Shown here: one piece after another, positions 1-5,110 of the stretch
Layout: every line of letters starts with the position of its first letter
Numbering within the stretch: position 1 is the stretch's first letter
Assembly: GCA_036388295.1 (NCBI GenBank)
Contig: DASVSC010000183.1
Coordinates: 1 to 5,715, forward strand
DNA: 5,715 nucleotides
From: RYN-431 sp036388295
GTDB lineage: Bacteria; Planctomycetota; Phycisphaerae; Tepidisphaerales; Tepidisphaeraceae
Direction of reading: 5' to 3'
Notes under the pieces: model-generated
Database searches by the model: none
Told to the model about the DNA's origin: nothing
Seen by the model: the letters and a program-made list of their open reading frames with translations, nothing else
Made by a program: the position numbers and the translations under genes

Positions 1-242
1 AGCCGGCCGATGTTCTGGTTGATCTGGCGACGCAGGGCACCTTCGACGAGGATGCCGCGGTCAATGATCGTGATGATCTTGGCCAGCTCTTCTTCCGTCA
101 GATCCTTGGCTTTACGCTCGGGATCAATGCCGGCTTCCTTCAGGATGTCCATCGCGTTCGACGGGCCGATGCCGAAGATGTAGCGAAGGCTGATCTTGAC
201 TTTTTTGTCGTTGGGGATGTCGATGCCGGAAATACGGGGCAT
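1..242 (-). CDS. rpsM: 30S ribosomal protein S13, N-terminal part (cut by window edge)
   Basis: S13 sits in the head of the small ribosomal subunit, where it contacts the large subunit and the P-site tRNA. Eighty residues are visible, beginning MPRISGIDIP, followed by the LRYIFGIG segment (about residues 19-26) and RRQINQNIGRL at the window edge; this is the typical S13 N-terminal half with its helix-hairpin region. The family is usually about 115-130 residues, so the C-terminal third, including the basic tail, lies outside the window. The ATG at 242 is preceded by AAAGG (250-254) with a 7-nt gap. The gene lies 18 nt downstream of rpmJ and must be co-transcribed with it, as in the usual rpmJ-rpsM-rpsK-rpsD-rpoA order. 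No frameshift or odd residue is seen. Identification is secure. Confidence 0.97.
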   Translation of the reverse strand, partial: MPRISGIDIPNDKKVKISLRYIFGIGPSNAMDILKEAGIDPERKAKDLTEEELAKIITIIDRGILVEGALRRQINQNIGR

Positions 243-260
243 GCCAATACCTTTAGGCTT

Positions 261-374
261 TTAGCCTTGCTTCTGCTTGTGCTTCGGGTTGACGCAAATG
301 ACGCGGACGACGTTTTTACGCCGCACGACCTTGCAGTTTTCACAGATACGCTTGACGCTGGATCGAACTTTCAT
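261..374 (-). CDS. rpmJ: 50S ribosomal protein L36, zinc-binding (C+) form
   Basis: L36 is the smallest large-subunit ribosomal protein and helps organise 23S rRNA near the peptidyl-transferase side. The product is 37 residues, the normal family length, beginning MKVRSSVKRI. The four zinc ligands of the C+ form are all present: C11, C14, C27 and H32 (C-x2-C-x12-C-x4-H). The reading frame stays open upstream to about position 488, but the ATG at 374 is the start: it gives the family's conserved N-terminus and has a strong ribosome binding site (GGGAAGG, 380-386) five bases upstream. It is the first gene of its operon in this window, with a promoter directly ahead of it and rpsM 18 nt behind. 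The usual upstream partners (secY, map, infA) are absent; a divergent gene sits there instead. Confidence 0.97.
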   Translation of the reverse strand: MKVRSSVKRICENCKVVRRKNVVRVICVNPKHKQKQG

Positions 375-379
375 AGTCA

Positions 380-386
380 CCTTCCC
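380..386 (-). promoter_or_regulatory. Ribosome binding site of rpmJ
   Basis: On the minus strand GGGAAGG lies five bases before the ATG at 374 and continues into AGGTGA. It fixes the short 37-residue start and argues against the longer in-frame extension towards 488, which would also run over the predicted promoter. Confidence 0.8.
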
Positions 387-405
387 GAACGATAGGGAAT
401 CGGTC

Positions 406-433
406 AATATAGCAAAGACGGCGTCGTTGACAA
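406..433 (-). promoter_or_regulatory. Predicted sigma70-type promoter for rpmJ-rpsM
   Basis: Reading the minus strand, TTGTCA (428-433; five of six matches to TTGACA) is followed after 16 bases by TATATT (406-411; five of six matches to TATAAT). Transcription would start near 399, leaving a leader of about 25 nt that contains only the rpmJ ribosome binding site. Such a short leader leaves little room for an autoregulatory RNA structure. The site lies in the 106-bp gap between two divergent genes. No similarly good promoter was found for the plus-strand gene at 481. Confidence 0.7.
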
Positions 434-480
434 GTCGTGCAATAATTTTCCGCGTCGGCCGCGGGCGGTAGGCTGTCAGA

Positions 481-1455
481 ATGATCATCGCAGGGATCGA
501 CGAAGCCGGTTACGGCCCCCTGCTCGGCCCGCTGGCGAGCGCGGCCTGCGCGTTCCGTACCGCCGACGATTCGGCCGACCCGTCTGCCGTTCCGTGTTTG
601 TGGGAACGCCTGCGCAAATGCGTGGGCCGCAGTCGGTCAAAAGACGGCCGTAAGCTGCATATCAATGACAGCAAGGCGGTCTACACGCCGTCGGCCGGGC
701 TGGCGGAGTTGGAACGGGCCGTGCTTTGCCTGAGTGGCCAGGTTCACGGGTCAACGGATTCGTTGGACGCATTTCTGGCCAAAGTCGACCCGGACGTGGG
801 CCGTATGCTGGCGACGTACCCGTGGTACGCCCCGGGCGAGGCCGACCCGTTCCCGATCGCCGTGCCGGCGATGTCGCTTCGGATTGCGTCGAACGGCTAT
901 ACCGCGGTCTCTGCCGATGCGGACACGGCCTGCGTTCATTACCGCGTCCGCCTGCTCCCTGAGCGCCAATTCAATGACCACACCGCCAAGACGCGTAACA
1001 AAGCATCCACGCTGTTCGGCCTTGCCGCCCAGCACTTGGACGATCTGTTGCGGACCTTCGCCGACCAAAACCTGCTGATCGTCTGCGACCGCCAGGGCGG
1101 CCGTTCCCACTACGGCCTGCTGCTGCGGCTGATGTTCGAAGACTGGGCCCTCACGGTCGTGAGCGAGTCGGATGCCCGTAGCGAGTACGTTCTGACAAAC
1201 GGCCCTCGGCGGGCCCGGCTGATTTTTCAGGAAAAAGCCGAGGCCGAGTGCATGGCCGTCGCGGCGGCGTCGATGCTGGCCAAGTACGCGCGCGAAGCGC
1301 TGATGAAGCGGTTTAATCGCTACTGGCGAAACCACGACGCGTCGCTGAAACCGACGGCAGGGTATTACACGGACGGCCTGCGGTTCCTGAAAGACATTGA
1401 GCCACTGCGCGAGCGCCTGGGCATTGCGGACGTGGACTTGATCCGGCAACGGTGA
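481..1455 (+). CDS. RNase HII-like (RNase H fold) protein, divergent
   Basis: RNase HII cleaves the RNA strand of RNA/DNA hybrids and starts removal of ribonucleotides misincorporated in DNA. The 324-residue product has the family landmarks in order: GIDEAGYGPLLGPL at residues 5-18 (compare the rnhB DEAGRG...GP block) with putative catalytic D7 and E8; NDSK at 62-65; IVCDRQGG at 200-207 with D203; KAEAE at 252-256 followed by AAASMLAKYARE at 261-272 (compare SAASILAKVTRD); and a GYYTDG stretch near 294-299 resembling the C-terminal GYPT region. Aligned by eye, the fourth acidic residue is E254 where RNase HII has Asp. The Arg of the substrate-sensing GRG motif is Tyr (Y11). About 140 residues separate NDSK from D203, against roughly 60 in E. 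coli RnhB, so a large insertion is present. Its length exceeds the usual 200-260 residues. The ATG at 481 has only a weak site (GGTAGG, 467-472). It stands alone, divergent from rpmJ and convergent with the SUF operon. The fold assignment is strong; true RNase HII activity is uncertain. Confidence 0.85.
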   Translation: MIIAGIDEAGYGPLLGPLASAACAFRTADDSADPSAVPCLWERLRKCVGRSRSKDGRKLHINDSKAVYTPSAGLAELERAVLCLSGQVHGSTDSLDAFLAKVDPDVGRMLATYPWYAPGEADPFPIAVPAMSLRIASNGYTAVSADADTACVHYRVRLLPERQFNDHTAKTRNKASTLFGLAAQHLDDLLRTFADQNLLIVCDRQGGRSHYGLLLRLMFEDWALTVVSESDARSEYVLTNGPRRARLIFQEKAEAECMAVAAASMLAKYAREALMKRFNRYWRNHDASLKPTAGYYTDGLRFLKDIEPLRERLGIADVDLIRQR

Positions 1456-1457
1456 TC

Positions 1458-1485
1458 TAAGCCGCGGGTGTGAAGCCGCGGCTTA
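1458..1485. repeat. Perfect 10-bp inverted repeat between convergent genes (possible bidirectional terminator)
   Basis: TAAGCCGCGG (1458-1467) pairs perfectly with CCGCGGCTTA (1476-1485) across an 8-base loop. AAGCCGCGG also occurs twice as a direct repeat (1459-1467 and 1473-1481), so the arms could pair in alternative registers. The palindrome begins two bases after the RNase HII-like stop codon and ends two bases before the end of sufT, filling the whole 32-bp convergent gap. This position suggests transcription termination or 3'-end protection for both mRNAs. Neither side carries the T-tract of a classic intrinsic terminator, so the function is inferred from position and pairing only. Confidence 0.6.
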
Positions 1486-1487
1486 AA

Positions 1488-1910
1488 TCAAACCAAGCCT
1501 AACTCCAGCAGCGCCGCCTCGCTCATCCGGTCTTTCGTCCACGGCGGATCGAAGACCAAGTCGACCGTGCAGCTTTTCACCGCGTCGATGTTCTCCACTT
1601 TCCGTTCCACGTCCGCCAAAATGTCGCCGGCAACCGGGCAGCCCGGCGCGGTAAGCGTCATGCGGACGGTGACCCGGTTCTCGGCATCGATTTCAATCGC
1701 GTAGATCAGGCCCAGGTCGTAAACGTTGACCGGGATTTCCGGGTCAAACACGTTGCGCAGCGCGGCAATCACTTCACCGTGCAAACCTTCTTCGGAAATA
1801 TCTTCGACGGGCTTGGGTGTCGCCCCGCCGTCCGCGGCGAACGCGTCGCGCAGCTGCGCGACCTTGTCGTTCGGATTGATCACACTCAGGGACTTGCGTG
1901 GCTCGGCCAT
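1488..1910 (-). CDS. sufT: SufT, MIP18/DUF59-family Fe-S assembly factor
   Basis: SufT proteins help deliver or mature Fe-S clusters in the cytoplasm and are often encoded at the end of suf operons. The 140-residue product has a poorly conserved N-terminal stretch (about 1-42) and then a MIP18-like domain. Its hallmarks are FDPEIPVNVYDLGLIY at 55-70, TLTAPGCPVAG at 85-95 with the conserved C91, and VFDPPWTKDRMSEAALLELG at 119-138, the SufT-type ending. C114 is a second cysteine. The ATG at 1910 was chosen because GGGAGA sits five bases upstream. A GTG at 1928 would add six residues and overlap the sufS stop by four bases (GTGA), which could give translational coupling, but it would bury that ribosome binding site inside the gene. 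With the ATG start the gap to the fused sufS gene is 14 nt, so the two are surely one transcript. A PaaD-like role is less likely in this context. Confidence 0.92.
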   Translation of the reverse strand: MAEPRKSLSVINPNDKVAQLRDAFAADGGATPKPVEDISEEGLHGEVIAALRNVFDPEIPVNVYDLGLIYAIEIDAENRVTVRMTLTAPGCPVAGDILADVERKVENIDAVKSCTVDLVFDPPWTKDRMSEAALLELGLV

Positions 1911-1915
1911 AAGAA

Positions 1916-1921
1916 TCTCCC
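1916..1921 (-). promoter_or_regulatory. Ribosome binding site that decides the sufT start
   Basis: GGGAGA on the minus strand lies five bases before the ATG at 1910. It starts three bases after the end of the fused sufS gene and favours the ATG over the in-frame GTG at 1928. Confidence 0.65.
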
Positions 1922-1924
1922 GTG

Positions 1925-3667
1925 TCACGATACCGCGCTGAACAGGTGCGCGTGCGCCCGCAGGCGCGACACCATGCCCGCCAGGCCGTTGCGGCGGCCC
2001 ATGCTCAGGTGCTGGTCCAGGCCGAGGCGCTTGAAAAAGCCTTCGATGTCGAAGCCAAGGATCTGTTGCGACGACTGGCCGGCGAAGACGCGCTGCAGGA
2101 TTGCGATCAGCCCGCGCACCACGTCCGCATCACTATCGGCCAGGAAATCCAGGCCTTCCGACGTGCCGGGCCGTTTGCGGGCGAACAGGTAGACCGTGCT
2201 TTGGCAGCCATGCACTTTCGTCAGTTCGTGCTTCATCTCAGGGGCCATCGGCAGCAGCTTTTCGCCCATTTCGATCAGCACCTGATACTTGTCTTTCCAG
2301 TCCTCGAACAGTTCGAACGTCTCGACCAGTTCGTCCGCCGCCGCCATCGGCGAATCGGCGATCGGCTCGGGAAACTTCACGGCCGACGGCTCGGGCGTCA
2401 CCGCGATCTTCGCCTTGGCGCTGCTGACGATCTTCTCCAAAGCCGTCGCCAGGCGGTCGACGTCTTCGGTCGTGTTGTACATCGCCACTGAAGCCCGGGC
2501 CGTTCCGGGAATGCCGAAGCGGTCCATGACGGGCTGGCAGCAGTGATGGCCGGTGCGGATGGCGATGCCTTCCAGATCGAGCATCACGCCGGCGTCGTGG
2601 GAACTGATCTTCACGCCGCGGTCGAGTACGAAGCTGACGACGCTGGCCTTATGGGCGGCGGTGCCGATCAGGCGCACGCCGTCGATCGCCGCGATGCGGT
2701 CGTTCAGGTACGTGTGCAGCGTGCGTTCGTGGCGGGCGACGTTATCAAGGCCGACGTGCATGACGTAATCGATCGCCGCGCCCAGGCCGATCGCCCCGCC
2801 GATGTTCGGCGTGCCGGCCTCGAACTTGTTCGGCAGCTGCGCGTACGTCGTCTTGCCGAACGTCACCTGTTCGATCATGTCGCCGCCGCCCTGCCACGGC
2901 GGCATGGCGTCGAGCAGTTGTCGTTTGCCGTACAGCACGCCCGTGCCGGTCGGGCCGAACAATTTATGGCCGCTGAAGACGTAGAAGTCGGCGTCCATCG
3001 CCTGCACGTCCGTCGGCGCGTGGGCCACCCACTGTGCCCCGTCGACCAGCACCTTCGCGCCGACGCTGCGGGCGATGGCAATCACCTGTTCCACCGGCAC
3101 CACCGTGCCGAGTGAGTTCGACAAATGCGTCACCGCCACGATCTTCGTGCGGTGACTGACCATGCCGGCGAACTGGTCCAGCAGCAGTTCGCCGCTGTCG
3201 TTCATCGGGATGACCTTCAGCACCGCCCCGGTCTGCTGGCAGATCATCTGCCACGGCACAATGTTGGAGTGGTGTTCGAGCGCACTAACGAACACTTCGT
3301 CGCCGCTATGCAAAAACGCCCGGCCGAAGCTGCTGGCGACGAGGTTAATCGACTCGGTCGTGCCACGCGTGAAAATGATCTCCGCCGGCTCGGCCGCGTT
3401 CATGAACCGCTGCACCGTGCGGCGGGCGCCTTCGTAACCTTCGGTGGCCAGCTGCGACAGCTCGTAGACACCGCGGTGAATGTTGGCGTTCTGCGTCTCG
3501 TAATACCGCTGCAGCGCGGCGATGACCTGTTTCGGCTTCTGGGTGGTCGCGCCGTTGTCGAGATAGACGAGCGGACGGCCGCGGGATTGGCTGGCGAGGA
3601 TCGGGAAATCCGCGCGAACGGCGGCGACGTCGAAGGTAGCGCGAGTGGGTTCTAGGACGGCGGACAT
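1925..3667 (-). CDS. sufS: Bifunctional cysteine desulfurase SufS fused to sulfur-acceptor SufE
   Basis: The 580-residue protein joins two SUF components usually made separately. Residues 1 to about 412 are a PLP-dependent SufS: LDNGATTQKP at 36-45, EHHSN at 131-135 with the PLP-stacking H132, VDGAQ at 208-212 with D209, FSGHK at 231-235 with Schiff-base K235, RTGHHCC at 371-377 with the persulfide cysteine C376, and R391 in ARASVAMYNT. Residues about 413-445 form a Pro/Ala-rich linker. Residues about 446-573 are a complete SufE: VHGCQSTVYL at 485-494 with acceptor C488, and the GRRNGLAGMVSRLRA end at 557-571. The expected chemistry is sulfur abstraction from L-cysteine, persulfide on C376, and transfer to C488 and then to the SufBCD scaffold. 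The frame is uninterrupted through the junction, so this is not a pseudogene or stop-codon artefact. A second cysteine, C377, adjoins the active one. The ATG at 3667 gives a normal SufS N-terminus but has no Shine-Dalgarno site. It lies 19 nt after sufD and 14 nt before sufT. Confidence 0.96.
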   Translation of the reverse strand: MSAVLEPTRATFDVAAVRADFPILASQSRGRPLVYLDNGATTQKPKQVIAALQRYYETQNANIHRGVYELSQLATEGYEGARRTVQRFMNAAEPAEIIFTRGTTESINLVASSFGRAFLHSGDEVFVSALEHHSNIVPWQMICQQTGAVLKVIPMNDSGELLLDQFAGMVSHRTKIVAVTHLSNSLGTVVPVEQVIAIARSVGAKVLVDGAQWVAHAPTDVQAMDADFYVFSGHKLFGPTGTGVLYGKRQLLDAMPPWQGGGDMIEQVTFGKTTYAQLPNKFEAGTPNIGGAIGLGAAIDYVMHVGLDNVARHERTLHTYLNDRIAAIDGVRLIGTAAHKASVVSFVLDRGVKISSHDAGVMLDLEGIAIRTGHHCCQPVMDRFGIPGTARASVAMYNTTEDVDRLATALEKIVSSAKAKIAVTPEPSAVKFPEPIADSPMAAADELVETFELFEDWKDKYQVLIEMGEKLLPMAPEMKHELTKVHGCQSTVYLFARKRPGTSEGLDFLADSDADVVRGLIAILQRVFAGQSSQQILGFDIEGFFKRLGLDQHLSMGRRNGLAGMVSRLRAHAHLFSAVS

Positions 3668-3674
3668 AAGTCGG

Positions 3675-3680
3675 ATTATA
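3675..3680 (-). promoter_or_regulatory. TATAAT box seven bases before the sufS start codon
   Basis: On the minus strand the 19-nt sufD-sufS gap contains a perfect TATAAT followed by seven bases and then the ATG at 3667. If used as a -10 element, transcription would begin at or next to the start codon and give a leaderless sufS mRNA. No convincing -35 hexamer lies 16-18 bases upstream, where the end of sufD is, and the gap has no purine-rich ribosome binding site. It may be a real internal promoter or a chance match in an AT-richer gap. Confidence 0.4.
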
Positions 3681-3686
3681 GCCGGG

Positions 3687-5012
3687 TCAGCGGGTGACGG
3701 CTTCGTCGAACGCGCCGAGGTCGTTGATCCGCAAATCCTGCGGCAGGCCCGCCTGGATGGCCATGAAGTCTTCGATCCGGCGGCGGACCGGGGCGACGCG
3801 GATGCGGCGGGTCACGTCGGCGGCGAAGGCGTACGTCAGCAGGTGCCGCGCCTCGGCCTGGCCGATGCCGCGGCTGCGGAGGTAGAACACCAAATCGTCG
3901 TCGACCGGGCCGACCGTGCTGCCGTGCGTGCACTTGACGTCGTCGGCGTAGATCTCCAGCGCCGGCATCGAGTTCATCTCGGCCGTATCGCTTAGCAGCA
4001 GCGCCTTGCTGCTCTGCTTGGCGTTAGTCTTCTGGGCGATCTGGTTGACGAAAATCTGCCCCTTAAACACCGCGCTGGCCTTGTCGGCCAGCACGTGCTT
4101 GTACAGCTCATGGCTGGGGCAATCCGGGGCGGCGTGGTCGAGCAGCGTGTGGTTGTCGCAGTGCTGGTTGCCGCCGATGAGGACCAAGCCGTTCAGCGTC
4201 GCGTAGCCGCCCTGCCCGCCGAGGCGTACGGACAAATCGTTCCGGCTGACGGCCGCGCCGGTGTTGATGGCGTGGCTGACGAACTGCGTCTGCTTCCCGA
4301 TCCGCACGTGCATGCTCGCGGTGTGGAAGGCATCGCTGCTTTCCTGTTGCAGCTTGCAGTGGTCGATGCGTGCGTCGTCGCCGAAGACGAACTCGCTGAC
4401 GGCGTTGCTGAGGTACGTGCCCGCCTCACCGACATAGCTTTCGACGAACGTGGCCTCCGAGTTTTCCTCGGCCACCACCAGCACGCGCGGGTGGTTCACA
4501 CTGACCTGATCGCCGACGACGCTGGCGAACAGGAAGTGGATCGGCTTTTCGACCGTCACGCCACGCTTCACGTGGACGAACACGCCCTCAGTGAAGTGGG
4601 CCGCGTTGTAGGCGGCGAACGGGTGCAGCTTGTTGTCGACGATGCGATTGACGTATTTGCGGACGACGTCCGACAACGGCCCGCGGGCGGCGTCGTGCAG
4701 CGTGGCGACCGTGACGCCCTTCGGCAGGTCGTCGGTCTTCGACAGCTCCGGCACGTAATGGCCGTTAACGAAAACGACTTCCACGCCGGCCTCGTCGCCG
4801 AAGGTGAACTTCGCCTGCAACGGCCGGCCGTCGGCCTTGGCGGCTGGGGCGAACTGGGCGCGCAGGATCGGCTGGATTTTGGTGAAGCGCCACGCTTCCT
4901 CGCGGCCTTTGGGCAGGCCGCTGAGCTGGAACTCCGTGCCGGCGTGGGTGCGGAGCTCGTCCAACCAAGTGGACGGCGGAGCGGTCTGAAGCGTGTCGGC
5001 GACCTGAGACAT
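3687..5012 (-). CDS. sufD: SufD, Fe-S cluster assembly scaffold subunit
   Basis: SufD pairs with SufB and two SufC ATPases in the cytoplasmic SufBC2D complex, where clusters are built; it is linked to iron entry. The 441-residue product has the SufD N-terminal segment with GLPKGREEAWRFTKI at 32-46 (the usual P..R.E.WR/KYT element), the beta-helix core in the middle, and the diagnostic C-terminal block EIYADDVKCTHGSTVG at 353-368. In it C361 and H363 correspond to the conserved CxH pair (H360 in E. coli SufD). FYLRSRGIGQAEARHLL at 376-392 is the conserved SufC-contact region. The length fits the family (about 420-450). The ATG at 5012 is chosen over the TTG at 5021, which lies only one base from the ribosome binding site. 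The stop is 19 nt before sufS; sufC ends 98 nt upstream, and a palindromic repeat fills most of that spacer. SufB is a homologue, but the lack of SufB's cysteine-rich N-terminal region and the shorter length favour SufD. Confidence 0.96.
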   Translation of the reverse strand: MSQVADTLQTAPPSTWLDELRTHAGTEFQLSGLPKGREEAWRFTKIQPILRAQFAPAAKADGRPLQAKFTFGDEAGVEVVFVNGHYVPELSKTDDLPKGVTVATLHDAARGPLSDVVRKYVNRIVDNKLHPFAAYNAAHFTEGVFVHVKRGVTVEKPIHFLFASVVGDQVSVNHPRVLVVAEENSEATFVESYVGEAGTYLSNAVSEFVFGDDARIDHCKLQQESSDAFHTASMHVRIGKQTQFVSHAINTGAAVSRNDLSVRLGGQGGYATLNGLVLIGGNQHCDNHTLLDHAAPDCPSHELYKHVLADKASAVFKGQIFVNQIAQKTNAKQSSKALLLSDTAEMNSMPALEIYADDVKCTHGSTVGPVDDDLVFYLRSRGIGQAEARHLLTYAFAADVTRRIRVAPVRRRIEDFMAIQAGLPQDLRINDLGAFDEAVTR

Positions 5013-5022
5013 TGCGTGCAAA

Positions 5023-5030
5023 CCTTCTTC
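5023..5030 (-). promoter_or_regulatory. Ribosome binding site of sufD
   Basis: GAAGAAGG on the minus strand is ten bases from the ATG at 5012 but only one base from the in-frame TTG at 5021, so it supports the ATG. Its upstream edge directly touches the palindromic repeat at 5031-5104, so folding of that repeat in the mRNA could affect access to it. Confidence 0.65.
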
Positions 5031-5104
5031 GTAGGGGCGACCTTGAAGAGGTCGCCCGCGTGATGCGTGCCGGCCGAAGCGGGCGACTTGTAAGTCGCCC
5101 CTAC
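5031..5104. repeat. 74-bp nested palindromic intergenic repeat between sufC and sufD
   Basis: The outer arms GTAGGGGCGAC (5031-5041) and GTCGCCCCTAC (5094-5104) are perfect 11-bp inverted copies. The inner arms GTCGCCCGC (5051-5059) and GCGGGCGAC (5079-5087) are also inverted copies. Each half can instead fold alone: GGCGACCT (5036-5043) with AGGTCGCC (5049-5056), loop of five; and GGGCGACT (5081-5088) with AGTCGCCC (5093-5100), loop of four. The element can therefore switch between one long stem and two short hairpins around a 19-base centre (5060-5078). It occupies nearly all of the 98-bp sufC-sufD spacer. It looks like a REP-like dispersed palindrome, but with a single copy visible its dispersed nature is inference. 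There is no T-tract, so it is not an obvious terminator; it could stabilise the upstream sufC message. Confidence 0.8.
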
Positions 5105-5110
5105 ATTATC

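Noticed and set aside
427..446. TTGACA (427-432) with AATAAT (441-446) as a plus-strand promoter for the RNase HII-like gene
   Set aside because: The spacing is only eight bases, too short for sigma70. The TTGACA overlaps the minus-strand -35 hexamer, which pairs with a properly spaced -10.
375..488. In-frame upstream extension of rpmJ to 75 residues
   Set aside because: The extension covers the predicted promoter and has no L36 homology; the ATG at 374 has a strong ribosome binding site and gives the normal 37-residue protein.
751..1449. A 232-codon minus-strand open frame opposite the RNase HII-like gene
   Set aside because: The plus-strand frame carries the ordered RNase HII motifs; the antisense product has none and no ribosome binding site was evident.
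1922..3655. Several 100-190-codon plus-strand open frames opposite the fused sufS gene
   Set aside because: They lie entirely antisense to a protein with intact SufS and SufE motifs and show low-complexity Arg/His/Val-rich products typical of GC-driven shadow frames.
5010..5021. TTG at 5021 as the sufD start
   Set aside because: It lies one base from the ribosome binding site, too close for initiation; the ATG three codons later is better placed.
4095..5063. A 322-codon open frame on the plus strand opposite sufD
   Set aside because: Its product is rich in Val, Asp, Arg and Ala with no recognisable motif, and it is the antisense shadow of a well-supported SufD gene in high-GC DNA.
5031..5104. 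Nested repeat as part of a CRISPR array or a rho-independent terminator
   Set aside because: There are no regularly spaced direct repeats with unique spacers, and no T-tract follows either stem.
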